Source: Spirochaetaceae bacterium (GTDB lineage: Bacteria; Spirochaetota; Spirochaetia; Treponematales; Breznakiellaceae). Taken from it: a stretch of DNA of 58,514 bases. Below, in pieces: positions 46,141-57,922 of the stretch. How positions within the stretch are numbered: position 1 is the stretch's first letter; each line of letters begins with the position of its first letter. The notes under the pieces were generated by a model, which was given only the letters and a program-made list of their open reading frames with translations, was not told where the DNA came from and made no database searches. Both the position numbers and the translations under genes were made by a program. The stretch spans positions 1 to 58,514 of the forward strand of contig JAITJI010000030.1 of NCBI GenBank assembly GCA_031279015.1. Direction: 5' to 3'.

Positions 46141-46228
46141 TATCTTAGGCGGTTTTTATTATTTAATAAATAGCCAAACGCCCGGATATCAACGATCCAA
46201 TGTCAAGTTGCAAGGGAATCCTAAGATA
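46141..46228. promoter_or_regulatory. Separated inverted repeat upstream of uxuA
   Basis: TATCTTAGG (46141-46149) and CCTAAGATA (46220-46228) are exact reverse complements 70 bp apart in the 282-bp divergent region between the thioesterase and uxuA. This arrangement suits two operator half-sites or a looping repressor. The rest of the region shows no other clear element. Confidence 0.45.
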
Positions 46229-46337
46229 GAATCTGACCGGGTTCCATGAATGCAGGTTTCCGGGTATATTCAAAGGGTGCGCTGCGGAACATCGTGGAGA
46301 AAGCAGAAAATGAAGGGTAGACGTTGAGGAGTATGAC

Positions 46338-47444
46338 ATGCAAATGACTATGCGTTGGTTCGGACATGGTTACGACCAGGTTACCCTTGAACAGATACGA
46401 CAAGTGCCCGGGGTTACCGGGATTATCACCACCCTCTATGGAACCCTGCCGGGGGAAATCTGGGAAAAGGAAGCTATCCTTTCCTTAAAGGATAAAGCGG
46501 AATCTGCGGGTCTGTTCATAGCGGGGATTGAAAGCGTTAATATCCATGATGCCATCAAGACCGGTTCTCCCGAACGGGATCGTTATATCGATAACTATAT
46601 CACCACCCTGGAACGATTAGGAGAGGCGGATATTCACCTGGTGTGTTATAACTTTATGCCTGTTTTCGACTGGACCCGTACCGATCTGGCGAAAAAACGG
46701 ACCGATGGCAGCACCACCATGGCCTATGATCAGAAAATAATTGATACCATTGATCCTGATGCTATGACAAACTCCATCAGCGCCCAATCAAAGGGCTATG
46801 TTCTTGCCGGCTGGGAACCGGAACGGCTGGGGCGGCTGCAGGAACTCTTTGCTATGTATAAGGGTATTGACCAGGAAAGGCTCTTTGACAATTTGCAGTA
46901 TTTTATAAAACGGATCATGCCTGTATGCGATGCCTACAACATCAATATGGCCATTCATCCGGACGATCCCGCATGGCCGGTGTTCGGCCTCCCCCGGATT
47001 GTCACAGACAAGGAAAAGTTGCTCCGTGTTATCAGCCTTGAGGATGATGTGCATCACGGAGTTACCCTCTGTACGGGGAGCCTGGGAACTAACCCCGCAA
47101 ATGACATTCCCGGTATTATCCGGGCTTTAAAAGGCCGGATTCACTTTGCCCATGTACGGAATCTTCGCCATAACGGCCCGGGGAATTTTGAGGAATCTGC
47201 CCACCTTTCCGCTGATGGTTCTCTGGATATGTTTGCCGTCATGAAAGCCCTCTGTGATACCGGTTTTGACGGTCCTGTCCGTCCCGATCATGGCCGGGCC
47301 ATCTGGGGTGAGGAAGCCATGCCGGGATACGGTTTATATGACCGGGCTCTGGGAGCAAGCTATCTTAACGGAATTCTGGAGGCGATTGAAAAGATGAATC
47401 ATGACGGGACATTGACAGGGAAGGAACAGTATGCGTCTGAATAA
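46338..47444 (+). CDS. uxuA: Mannonate dehydratase
   Basis: A 368-residue enzyme that dehydrates D-mannonate to 2-keto-3-deoxygluconate in hexuronate breakdown. MRWFGHGYDQVTLEQIRQVP, the metal-ligand region MAIHPDDPAWPVFGLPRI, and FAHVRNLRHNGPGNFEE are typical. GAGGAG lies just before the ATG. It overlaps uxuB by 14 nt. The substrate would come from plant polysaccharides such as glucuronoxylan. Confidence 0.96.
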   Translation: MQMTMRWFGHGYDQVTLEQIRQVPGVTGIITTLYGTLPGEIWEKEAILSLKDKAESAGLFIAGIESVNIHDAIKTGSPERDRYIDNYITTLERLGEADIHLVCYNFMPVFDWTRTDLAKKRTDGSTTMAYDQKIIDTIDPDAMTNSISAQSKGYVLAGWEPERLGRLQELFAMYKGIDQERLFDNLQYFIKRIMPVCDAYNINMAIHPDDPAWPVFGLPRIVTDKEKLLRVISLEDDVHHGVTLCTGSLGTNPANDIPGIIRALKGRIHFAHVRNLRHNGPGNFEESAHLSADGSLDMFAVMKALCDTGFDGPVRPDHGRAIWGEEAMPGYGLYDRALGASYLNGILEAIEKMNHDGTLTGKEQYASE

Positions 47445-49068
47445 TAAGGATCTACAGGATAAAAGACCGTGGGAAAAAGCAGGGATACTGTTGCCTCGGT
47501 TTGACCGGGGAACCATGATCCGGACCACCCGGGAGAGTCCCCGGTGGGTACATTTTGGAGCAGGAAACATTTTCCGGGCCTTTCCTGCGGCGTTGCAGCA
47601 GATTCTGCTGGATCGGGGAATAGAAAATACCGGTATTATTGCAGTCGAAGGGTATGACGGAGAGATAATCGATAAGGTTTTTCGTCCCTGCGCTAATGCA
47701 ACTCTGGCGGTAACCCTCAAGTCGGATGGTACTATAGAAAAAAGGGTAATTGCCAGTGTCGCCCAGGCTCTGCGTTTAGACAGCCATAAGGATTTTGATA
47801 TACTCCGGGGGATATTCCGTTCTCCATCGTTGCAAATGGTCAGCTTTACTATCACCGAAAAGGGGTATAGCTTATCTGATTGTAAGAATCCGCCGCCCGA
47901 TGCGGAAGCTGATTTCATCAATGGTCCGGAGAATCCCCAAAGCTATCTAGGATGTCTCGCCGGCCTCTGTTATGAACGTTACCGGGCTGGGAAATTTCCC
48001 CTGGCTCTGGTCAGCATGGATAACTGTTTTCATAACGGGGATAAACTTTTTCAGTGTGTGGAATCTTTTGTGATACATTGGAGAGAAAAGGATCTTGTGG
48101 AACCGGGATTTTTGGACTATATCCGTGATCCCTCCCGGGTTTCTTTCCCCCGGACCATGATAGACAAAATAACCCCCCGTCCTGATGAGGCAGTAGGGAA
48201 GATGCTGGAGGCCTTAGGTTTTACCGATACGGCTGTACAGATTACCGCGAAAAACACGTATGTTGCCCCCTTTGTAAATGCTGAGGAAACCCAATATCTG
48301 GTGATCGAAGATGTCTTTCCCGCGGGGCGTCCCGCCCTGGAAGCAGCCGGGGTCCTGTTTACAGGACGGGACACGGTAGACCGGGCGGAAAAAATGAAGG
48401 TCTGTACCTGCCTGAATCCCCTGCATACAGCCCTGGCGATCTTCGGTTGTCTTTTGGGTTACACCAGGATCAGCGCTACGATGAAAGATTGGGATCTGGT
48501 GAGGCTGGTGGAAATTATCGGATATACCGAAGGACTCCCCGTGGCAGCGGACCCCGGTGTTCTATCACCCAAACAATTTATCGATCAGGTGTTACAGGTC
48601 CGTTTCCCCAATCCTTTTATACCCGACACGCCCCAGCGGATAGCCACCGATACCTCCCGGAAATTATCCGTCCGTTTTGGGGAGACCATCAAAGCGTACC
48701 TCACGGACCCCGCCCGGAACATCGGGGACCTCAAATGCATCCCCCTGGTACTGGCCGCCTGGGTCCGCTATCTTATGGGAATCGACGATCAGGGGGCGCC
48801 TTTTACCGTGAGTCCCGATCCCCTCTATGACATCCTCTGTCCAGCCCTTTCCGGAATACGCTTGGGACAAAAGGGACCATTTCATCGGCAGTTGGAACCT
48901 ATCCTGTCCAATTCCGGTATTTTTGGTTTTGACCTTTACGGTTCCGGCTGCGGGGAATTGGTAGAAACCTATTTTGAAGAACTAACCTCCGGCCCCGGAG
49001 CGGTACGAAGCACCCTGAAGCGACTCACCGGTAATCCGCTGCCCTCTCCCATCCCCACAATTAAATAG
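47431..49068 (+). CDS. uxuB: Fructuronate reductase (mannitol dehydrogenase family)
   Basis: A 545-residue polyol dehydrogenase. The NAD-binding region includes WVHFGAGNIFRAF (about 44-56), with VSMDNCFHNGDKL and PRTMIDKITPRP motifs of the family. Overlap with uxuA makes it the partner step converting fructuronate to mannonate. Its length fits the longer Firmicute/spirochaete branch. The 174-nt gap after it (49069-49242) shows no gene. Confidence 0.9.
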   Translation: MRLNNKDLQDKRPWEKAGILLPRFDRGTMIRTTRESPRWVHFGAGNIFRAFPAALQQILLDRGIENTGIIAVEGYDGEIIDKVFRPCANATLAVTLKSDGTIEKRVIASVAQALRLDSHKDFDILRGIFRSPSLQMVSFTITEKGYSLSDCKNPPPDAEADFINGPENPQSYLGCLAGLCYERYRAGKFPLALVSMDNCFHNGDKLFQCVESFVIHWREKDLVEPGFLDYIRDPSRVSFPRTMIDKITPRPDEAVGKMLEALGFTDTAVQITAKNTYVAPFVNAEETQYLVIEDVFPAGRPALEAAGVLFTGRDTVDRAEKMKVCTCLNPLHTALAIFGCLLGYTRISATMKDWDLVRLVEIIGYTEGLPVAADPGVLSPKQFIDQVLQVRFPNPFIPDTPQRIATDTSRKLSVRFGETIKAYLTDPARNIGDLKCIPLVLAAWVRYLMGIDDQGAPFTVSPDPLYDILCPALSGIRLGQKGPFHRQLEPILSNSGIFGFDLYGSGCGELVETYFEELTSGPGAVRSTLKRLTGNPLPSPIPTIK

Positions 49069-49242
49069 GGAACACTTGATATGGGAGAGGTCCCCAACTG
49101 GCAATATAATCAACTAATTCCTGAGCAATTGAATCTTCCCGGTCCGCGGCTTTGCGGTTTGACCGTGATGTGACCCAATTCAGTATAACATACAAGTGAT
49201 ACCCGTGCATACAGCTTCGATACAAAAGCGGATGATGGGTTT

Positions 49243-51522
49243 TTACCGTACCTCAAAGTCTACCACAGCGCTGCCGCCGCCTTCATCCTCCACCAGTACC
49301 CGGTGACGTCCCCGGCTCAGGGGTAGCACGTAAACCCCCGCGTGATTCAGGCTGCCCTGAAGGATGCCGTCGGTATACACCAGGGCGCCGGCGCTGAACC
49401 CGGTGGTTTCCACCCGCAGGGCTTGGGCTTCTGCCGGCAAGACAGGGTCCAGGTAATACACTGATCCGGGAATGGGAATTCGGATGTTGCCTGAGCCTTG
49501 CAGTTGGATGCTCCCCGAACGGAAACGTTCCGCGATCCAGGCCTGGTATTCCGGGGGATACCGAATCGGTCCCGATCCGTGCCAGGAACAGGGCGAAGGA
49601 ATACGGTTCCGGGGAATCCATTCCATGACGGAACCGGGGCAGGCCGGGGAGGCTGCCATCCCCGAAAGGGCGCAGATCCTGATCTGTTCCGCAAGGCCGG
49701 AGAGGGACCTTTCCGGTTCCCGGTCTGAGGAAATGCTGGCGGATCCCTCCAGGGCGGCCAGGAGATCGGCGGCGATCCGGGCAGGAATGGAGCTGCCGGT
49801 ACGGCCTATCACGGTTTCCCCGGAAAAATTTCCCATCCATACCCCTACGGTGAAATGATCCGTGGCCCCCAAGGCCCAGATATGCTGAAACTGATTGGCA
49901 GTTCCGGTTTTGAACATGGATCTGAATGCCGTTGCCAGGGCGGGAGCGGGACCAAAACCGACAAAACGGCTTGCCCGGTCAGAGAGGATGTCCGCTATAA
50001 GAGCCGCCGCATAGGGAGACATCACCTGCCCGCCCGAATCCCCGCCGGAAGATCCCGCCGGGTCTGGCTTCCCATTGGCCTCCCCTTCTATCCATTGTAG
50101 ATCCGGCAGGGAACCGCCCCGGGGAAAGACCGAAAAACCCCGGACCAGCTCTTCCAGACTCACTTCGGCATTTCCCAGGGCAAGTCCTGTACCATGGCTG
50201 CCCATCGTTGCGGCCACAGAATCGAAGCCCAGGGAGACCAGATAGTCCTCAAAGGTCTCCACACCCAGGCGTTCCAGGAGGTACACCGCCGGAATATTGA
50301 GGGACGATGCCAGAGCAACCCGGAAGCGGACCGGGCCATTGAAACGGCGGTTGAAGTTGCCGGGTATATAGGCCTCGCCACCGCCAAAGACGGTGGGGAG
50401 ATCCGGCAGAACATCGGCAGGGCTGAATCCTGTATCCAGGGCCAGGGCATAGAGGAATGGTTTCAGACAAGAGCCGGGCTGGTTCAGGACCCGGATACCG
50501 TCTATTTTGCCTCCCTGTTCATTATTAAACCAGGAAGCGGAACCCACATACACCCGAATCGCCCCGGTTGCGTTTTCTATAGCCAAAACCGCCCCGTTGC
50601 TTACCCGGTTGTCCCGCAGCGCGGCCAGTTCCACTTTAAGCCGTTCCTCCGCGTATGACTGAAGATCCAGATCCAGGGTGGTCCGGAGGCTGACCCTATC
50701 CTTAACCGGAGAATTTGTCCCCCGGGAGGCTAACCGCTCAGTGAAATGGGGGGCGTAAAAAGGATTTTTTCCCGGTAGATCCCACCGGGATACCTCCCGG
50801 GCCGCTTCCCGAATGGCGGTTTCACTCAAGCCTGGAATACAGCGGCGGGCCAGGGCAACAGCGGCTGTCACGGCGGATTCGGGATTGACGGCGGGATCAT
50901 AACGAGTAGGCCGGCGGGGGATCACCGCCAGGAGTACCGTCCGGCAATCGTCCAATTGAGCAACGGAGACCCCGAACCGGGCCCGGGTTATAGCAGGGAT
51001 CCCTTCGATGTTACTTCCAAAGGGAATACCGTTGAACCACAACTCAAGGATCTCTCGCTTGGATAAACGGGCTTCCAGCCGCAGGGCATCCCAGGCTTCG
51101 CCAATCTTCCCCCTCAGGCCCAGGCCCTGGGGCCGGATCAGCCGGGCAAGCTGCATGGTGATGGTTGAAGCTCCGGAAACAACCCGTCCTGCCCGGAGAT
51201 TCCGCAGGGCGCTCCCCGCCACGGAGACAAGGTCTACCCCGGGGTGAAAATAGAAACGCCGGTCTTCGGCACGGATAAAAACCCGGACCACCCCGGCGGG
51301 AATATCCTCCAGAGGGACCCACTCCCGTTTTATCCCATCGCTGGCCGGTAAAACCCGGAGTACCCGGCCATACCGGTCTTGAATCACCAGCCCTCGGGAT
51401 CGGTTCTGATAGGCCGTAAGCTCCGGATAGGGAAGGATGCACAGAATCAAAATTATCAGAAAAAAAAGAGAGATGACGACAACAAAGGCAAGACAAAAGG
51501 TAGAACGGCGAATTTTATTCAT
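49243..51522 (-). CDS. pbpC: Penicillin-binding protein 1C
   Basis: A 759-residue bifunctional peptidoglycan synthase anchored by one N-terminal helix (about 10-30). The GT51 glycosyltransferase has catalytic Glu in RAEDRRFYFHPGVD. The transpeptidase has SxxK (SCLK), SxN (SLN) and KTGTA. A C-terminal BiPBP_C domain with CALSGMAASPACP and a beta-sandwich completes the PBP1C type. The ATG at 51522 is preferred to a TTG 12 codons earlier. Its usual partner is the macroglobulin encoded at 38257. Confidence 0.94.
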   Translation of the reverse strand: MNKIRRSTFCLAFVVVISLFFLIILILCILPYPELTAYQNRSRGLVIQDRYGRVLRVLPASDGIKREWVPLEDIPAGVVRVFIRAEDRRFYFHPGVDLVSVAGSALRNLRAGRVVSGASTITMQLARLIRPQGLGLRGKIGEAWDALRLEARLSKREILELWFNGIPFGSNIEGIPAITRARFGVSVAQLDDCRTVLLAVIPRRPTRYDPAVNPESAVTAAVALARRCIPGLSETAIREAAREVSRWDLPGKNPFYAPHFTERLASRGTNSPVKDRVSLRTTLDLDLQSYAEERLKVELAALRDNRVSNGAVLAIENATGAIRVYVGSASWFNNEQGGKIDGIRVLNQPGSCLKPFLYALALDTGFSPADVLPDLPTVFGGGEAYIPGNFNRRFNGPVRFRVALASSLNIPAVYLLERLGVETFEDYLVSLGFDSVAATMGSHGTGLALGNAEVSLEELVRGFSVFPRGGSLPDLQWIEGEANGKPDPAGSSGGDSGGQVMSPYAAALIADILSDRASRFVGFGPAPALATAFRSMFKTGTANQFQHIWALGATDHFTVGVWMGNFSGETVIGRTGSSIPARIAADLLAALEGSASISSDREPERSLSGLAEQIRICALSGMAASPACPGSVMEWIPRNRIPSPCSWHGSGPIRYPPEYQAWIAERFRSGSIQLQGSGNIRIPIPGSVYYLDPVLPAEAQALRVETTGFSAGALVYTDGILQGSLNHAGVYVLPLSRGRHRVLVEDEGGGSAVVDFEVR

Positions 51523-51641
51523 AGGTCTCAAGACCAAATTACCATTGAAAAGAGGCAAGGTAAAGAGCAGATTCGGAATCCCCTGACACCGGATTGTGTT
51601 AAGTCCTCCTGATGATCATTGAAACAAGACATTCCGGGGGC

Positions 51642-51669
51642 TTTAACAGGTTGAAAACCAGTCTATAAT
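51642..51669 (+). promoter_or_regulatory. Leaderless promoter of exonuclease gene
   Basis: A perfect TATAAT (51664-51669) lies exactly 6 nt before ATG 51676, placing the start codon at +1. TTTAAC (51642-51647) at 16 bp is a weak -35. There is no Shine-Dalgarno sequence. Confidence 0.65.
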
Positions 51670-51675
51670 ACAGGC

Positions 51676-52281
51676 ATGAATGATAAAATTCCAATAGCCA
51701 TCAAGCCCAGGAAGGTCATATTTTTTGATGTAGAAACAAACGGATTGTCTGGCAATTCGAGCATTCTTTCAATTACGGCGATAAAAGCCTTGTTTAATGG
51801 TAAGGACATAGATACCATTGAAGAATTTTTTTCCCGGTTCTACTACCGGAATCCTGGCGAATGGGAAAACCCTGACGCTATAAGAGTTAATGGCCTTAAG
51901 GATGAGGTAATCCGCAAGAAGCGGGGTAATGCCCGGTATACGAATCACTTCAACCATGATAAGGACTTTGCGGTCTTTTGTTCCGGGGTAAACCACTATG
52001 TAGGGCACAATATCTCTTTTGATAGAAAGTTTATACATTTTCCCCTGAAGCACTGTTTTTGTACCATGAAGGAGAACATAAACATCATCAGAATAAAAAG
52101 GCATAACGCCGGTTTTAAATTTCCCCGTTTAAGTGAAGCGGCGGAGTATTATGGATTGTCCCCCGAATCAAGCAAATTACACGGCAGCGAGTATGATGCC
52201 CGGTTAACTTATGAAATATTCCGGAAAATGCTTAACGATCTTCGGACGAAACAGCGAATCCTTGCGTTTCTGGGGAAGTAG
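51676..52281 (+). CDS. DEDDh 3'-5' exonuclease
   Basis: A 201-residue DnaQ-like nuclease. Exo I FFDVETNG, Exo II GHNISFDRKF, and Exo III HGSEYDARLTYEI supply the DEDDh residues. It could degrade single-stranded DNA or RNA ends. It is richer in A/T than its neighbours, as is the SpoU gene. It stands alone between genes on the other strand. Confidence 0.9.
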   Translation: MNDKIPIAIKPRKVIFFDVETNGLSGNSSILSITAIKALFNGKDIDTIEEFFSRFYYRNPGEWENPDAIRVNGLKDEVIRKKRGNARYTNHFNHDKDFAVFCSGVNHYVGHNISFDRKFIHFPLKHCFCTMKENINIIRIKRHNAGFKFPRLSEAAEYYGLSPESSKLHGSEYDARLTYEIFRKMLNDLRTKQRILAFLGK

Positions 52282-52371
52282 CGTATGCATTTTGAGCGCC
52301 GCGCCCCAGTTCGTTTTGGCATTACCTTTCGTAATAAAAACAGCCGCTCAAGCACAGATGGGGCTTCCTTT

Positions 52372-53868
52372 TCAGGTCTCCACAGCCAGCTCTTCCAGCG
52401 CCGCCCGCAGTTCCGCCCGGTCTATACCCCAATTCCGGCCAAAGTGTGCAAGGAGCCGGTCCGACAGGGTCATGAAGCGGTTAAACACCGGTCCGTCTTC
52501 AGGTAAGAGGGCCGGGATCAAATCAGCAAAGGCGTTCCGGTTGACGATAAGTTCCCAGAAGCGGGCGAAGTTTTTTATCCGGTCCAGGCCGGCCGTAGGA
52601 AGGGCCGCGGTTTCCAGTACCTCGTAGGGCGGGTCCGGGGCGTAGCGCATACCAAAGGCTTCGTTGTGCCGGCCGATTGGCGTACCGGGGAGGTTTTTCA
52701 GAATGCCAAGCTGGATCTCCGCAGGCCGGACCAGATACAGCCGGTCAAAGCCCGCCGCAAAGGAGGCCAGATCCTCCCCAGGAAGGCCTGCAATCAGATC
52801 GGCGTGGACGATGGCATTGGTTTTCCTCCGTAAAAAATCAAGGACCTCTAATTCCTGCTCCGGGTTTCCGGGCCGGTTGATAAGGGCCGCTGTTTTAAGG
52901 TTGAAGGTCTGGATGCCCAATTCCAGCCGCAGACTTCCCGGTGGAAACCGGGTCAAGGCTTCCCGTAGTTCCGGGGGAAAACGGGAGGGAACCATTTCAA
53001 AGTGGACACAGAGGGACGGTTCCTCTCCCGGTTTCAGGCGATCCAAAAAAAAATCTATGATCTGCCGGGCTCGGCGGATGTTCAGGTTAAAGGTCCGGTC
53101 CAAAAATTTAAAGGTTCTGGCCCCCCGTTTTATCAGCCGGTCCATCTCTGTCAGAAATGAGTCCAGGGGAAATTCCCGGACTCCGGATTCTACAGCGCTT
53201 AGACAGAACTCACAGCCGAAGGGACAACCCCGGGAGGCTTCCACGTATATGAGTTTCCGGGTAAGGTCCTCACCGGTGTATAGGCGGTAGGCCGGATCAA
53301 TGGCGGAAAGGTCCGATGGATGGGTTTCAATTATCTTGTCGTACACCCCTTTGACCGATGGCAGCGAGACAAGGGCCGGCAGGATATTGTTTTGGGAACC
53401 GGCCGGGTTCTCTGTAAGCAATAAATTACAGAGATCCTGGAAGATCTTCTCTCCGTCCCCCCGAATCACCCAATCAGCCCATTGTATTATTTCACATTCC
53501 ATCGGTATGTGACATACCTCTGGTCCGCCAATTATGATACAGGGCCGTATAAGGTCTAATTTGGGATTTCCCCATGCCGCATCCAGGGCTTCCAGCAGTT
53601 TCAGGCTTGCACGATGGTTCCAGATGGAGACCGAAAGGCCCAGGATGCGTGGACGGGCAGCCAGAATAGGAACTGTTTGTTCTACCAGGGGCTGGCGGAG
53701 GGCAAATTCCATGATACAGGCCCGGTCTTCAAAGGCGCCAAGATTTGCCTTGAGGAGTCTCAGAGCCAGGGAAGGATGTATCCATTTGGCGTTAATGGCG
53801 GCAAGGACGATATCGAAGCGGCCGGTTTCCGCAGAAGGGCTGCCGCTCCCGGCAGATTGATCGGCCAC
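52372..53868 (-). CDS. B12-binding radical SAM protein (DUF4080 type)
   Basis: A protein of about 498 residues. A cobalamin-binding-like domain (1-130: VLAAINAKWIHPSLALRLLK and IIGGPEV) is followed by a radical-SAM core with the CPFGCEFC cluster motif (CxxxCxxC) and LELGIQTFN, then a DUF4080 C-terminus. Its reaction is unknown; methyl transfer or related chemistry is plausible. GTG at 53868 is chosen because GAGG precedes it and it begins 4 nt after the neighbour's stop; the longer frame to 54096 would overlap that gene. Confidence 0.88.
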   Translation of the reverse strand: MADQSAGSGSPSAETGRFDIVLAAINAKWIHPSLALRLLKANLGAFEDRACIMEFALRQPLVEQTVPILAARPRILGLSVSIWNHRASLKLLEALDAAWGNPKLDLIRPCIIIGGPEVCHIPMECEIIQWADWVIRGDGEKIFQDLCNLLLTENPAGSQNNILPALVSLPSVKGVYDKIIETHPSDLSAIDPAYRLYTGEDLTRKLIYVEASRGCPFGCEFCLSAVESGVREFPLDSFLTEMDRLIKRGARTFKFLDRTFNLNIRRARQIIDFFLDRLKPGEEPSLCVHFEMVPSRFPPELREALTRFPPGSLRLELGIQTFNLKTAALINRPGNPEQELEVLDFLRRKTNAIVHADLIAGLPGEDLASFAAGFDRLYLVRPAEIQLGILKNLPGTPIGRHNEAFGMRYAPDPPYEVLETAALPTAGLDRIKNFARFWELIVNRNAFADLIPALLPEDGPVFNRFMTLSDRLLAHFGRNWGIDRAELRAALEELAVET

Positions 53869-53872
53869 AGCC

Positions 53873-54514
53873 TCAGATACGGTTTTTGCCGGGACGGAAG
53901 CCCTCGGCGCCAAAGAGATCCAGGGTCCCGGTGGTCCATTCTTCCTTGACATCCATGACCATACGTTCCACGCCGAGCCAGGAATCCGCCCGGGGCCCCG
54001 GAAGGCTGCGATTGGTTGAATTGCTGAACACAATGGTCCTACAACCTTGATCCCGGAGACTCTGCACGTTAGCGGGAGTGTCATCAATGTATACATGGGC
54101 TCCCACGGCCCCTTTGTCGTTCATAAAACAAATGTCCCAGTAGGGAATATCATAGGAATCAAGCCAATCTACGGTTTGGGTGATGGAGGTACGGTGAGAA
54201 TACTTGAGGAAGAGACGGTGGGTGATGATCCGGATGCGGATTCCATGCTGAGAGAGTTTACGCAGGGTAGCCGGGGCATCCTGTATGGGTTCCATATCCC
54301 GGTAAATGTTACGCTGAGTAACGGCAAAACGGTGGAGCCGGTCGTAACCGCCGTATTCGGCAATTCCCCATTCATCCAGACCGTAACTTACCTCCTGGCT
54401 GAGGGATTCTATAGGTTTATCAAGCCATTCCGCGGCGATCCGCCGCATAGCCCCATAAAAGTCCCCCACTACGCCATCAAGATCCACGCCAAAAATAAAG
54501 GTACTTTGATCCAT
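53873..54514 (-). CDS. HAD-family 5'-nucleotidase
   Basis: A 213-residue hydrolase of the 5'(3')-deoxyribonucleotidase (NT5C) type. Motif I is GVDLDGVVGDFYG (nucleophile Asp11), motif II is RIITHR, and motif IV is YIDDTPANV. It dephosphorylates nucleotides or similar phosphates. TATAAT lies exactly 6 nt before its ATG although glgX ends just upstream, so a separate leaderless transcript is possible. Confidence 0.88.
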   Translation of the reverse strand: MDQSTFIFGVDLDGVVGDFYGAMRRIAAEWLDKPIESLSQEVSYGLDEWGIAEYGGYDRLHRFAVTQRNIYRDMEPIQDAPATLRKLSQHGIRIRIITHRLFLKYSHRTSITQTVDWLDSYDIPYWDICFMNDKGAVGAHVYIDDTPANVQSLRDQGCRTIVFSNSTNRSLPGPRADSWLGVERMVMDVKEEWTTGTLDLFGAEGFRPGKNRI

Positions 54515-54521
54515 AAATTAA

Positions 54522-56726
<2,205 letters not shown>

Positions 56727-56734
56727 ACGTATAT

Positions 56735-56762
56735 ATTATAACGTATTATTTTCCGGTTGCAA
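56735..56762 (-). promoter_or_regulatory. Promoter of glgX, 2-nt leader
   Basis: On the minus strand TTGCAA (56762-56757), 16 bp, and a perfect TATAAT (56740-56735). The start near 56728 is 2 nt before ATG 56726. There is no Shine-Dalgarno sequence. Confidence 0.7.
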
Positions 56763-56809
56763 ATAGAATCTCCCCGCAGATTTATGTTTCTTCCTGCTTT
56801 TGGAAGCCT

Positions 56810-57562
56810 TTAAGGGACCGATCTGCGAAATAATTCGACAAATTGCGGGGGATCAACGTTGAAGGCCCCGAGCCTGTTCTTGTAGGGCAAGGGCATCCCC
56901 AGATCCCAAAAGGCGAATCCCTTCTCCTGGAGGTAATTGCCGGTCAATACCATCTGGACCGTTCCGGCGGAATCCTCATCCCGGTACCCGGAATAACTGG
57001 TATAGACCTTTCCCGCGATGATCCCGAATTCTCCGGCCACCAGTTTTTCGTCCCGGTAGACCCCAAAGGAGACGGGCCGTACGGGGAGATAAGACCCGGT
57101 AAAGACAGGTTTTCCGGGATGCCGCAGGGTAAAACGGAGGGATCTTTCCCGGATCAGCCTGATGCTTTCCAGCAACGGCGGGGTAAGCCAGTCGTTTCCG
57201 TGGACCTCTACGCAGCGATTCAGAATACGGTCAAAATCAGTGTCAAACCGGAGTTCGTACCGTTTGAGGAGCCGCCTTACGGTTTTTGTCTCCCGGATAT
57301 CCGGAAAAAACAGTACAGATCGTGTTAAATGGAGTTTTGGAAGAAGGAGATACCGGGATTCCCCGGGATTTTCCGGTTGATCGGCGAACCGTGCGGACAT
57401 CACCAGGAAACCCGCCCCCATTAGATCTGCAATAAAGGCCGGATCAAAGCTCATGGCGAAACAGAATTCCTTGCTATAATTGATGTATAACATGAAGTCC
57501 ACGATCTGCCGGGGATCATCCCCGGGATTTATCAGAATTTCCCCGGTTTTACAAAAATACAT
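56810..57562 (-). CDS. Aat-like (leucyl/phenylalanyl-tRNA-protein transferase related)
   Basis: A 250-residue GNAT-fold protein resembling Aat: LPKLHLTRSVLFFP, then DTDFDRILNRCVEVHGNDWLT, and a C-terminal SGYRDEDSAGTVQMVLTGNY. The usual Aat motifs WWSP and FPR at the front are replaced by other sequence, so substrate use may differ. Aat adds Leu or Phe to protein N-termini for Clp degradation. Function here is inference from the fold. Confidence 0.7.
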   Translation of the reverse strand: MYFCKTGEILINPGDDPRQIVDFMLYINYSKEFCFAMSFDPAFIADLMGAGFLVMSARFADQPENPGESRYLLLPKLHLTRSVLFFPDIRETKTVRRLLKRYELRFDTDFDRILNRCVEVHGNDWLTPPLLESIRLIRERSLRFTLRHPGKPVFTGSYLPVRPVSFGVYRDEKLVAGEFGIIAGKVYTSYSGYRDEDSAGTVQMVLTGNYLQEKGFAFWDLGMPLPYKNRLGAFNVDPPQFVELFRRSVP

Positions 57563-57625
57563 ACCTGTTTTAATCCTTAATATCCCCCGGAAAGGGCGTT
57601 TTTTCGCAACAATTCCTTTGGACCG

Positions 57626-57654
57626 TTGACCAACATTGAATATTTTTTTATACT
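57626..57654 (+). promoter_or_regulatory. Promoter of the rpmH operon
   Basis: TTGACC (57626-57631), 17 bp, TATACT (57649-57654). The start near 57661 gives a leader of about 100 nt with a GGGG...CCCC pairing. This is the strongest sigma-70 match in the right part of the window. Confidence 0.75.
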
Positions 57655-57761
57655 AAAAATCTATTGGGGTTTTCCAAAATCATGTCATGAAAGAGCCCCG
57701 TGATGTTGAATCTATGAACTTTATATAGATGTAATGTTTGAACTGTCAAGGAGATATTCCC

Positions 57762-57917
57762 ATGAAACGGACGTATCAACCCAGTAAAGTGAAGCGTAAC
57801 CGGAAATTCGGGTTCCGGGCGCGGATGAAAACCCGGGGCGGACGCTTGGTTTTAAAGCGCCGCCGGGCTAAAGGCCGGTACAAGTTAACCATTTCTGACG
57901 AAAAGAAACCATACTAG
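57762..57917 (+). CDS. rpmH: 50S ribosomal protein L34
   Basis: A 51-residue, highly basic ribosomal protein. [20 protein letters not shown] and [19 protein letters not shown] are the L34 signature. AAGGAG precedes the ATG. It is followed by rnpA after 5 nt, the standard order in bacteria. Confidence 0.98.
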   Translation: MKRTYQPSKVKRNRKFGFRARMKTRGGRLVLKRRRAKGRYKLTISDEKKPY

Positions 57918-57922
57918 GAACA

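Noticed and set aside
53869-54096. N-terminal extension of the radical SAM gene
   Set aside because: It would overlap the nucleotidase in another frame and has no conserved sequence.
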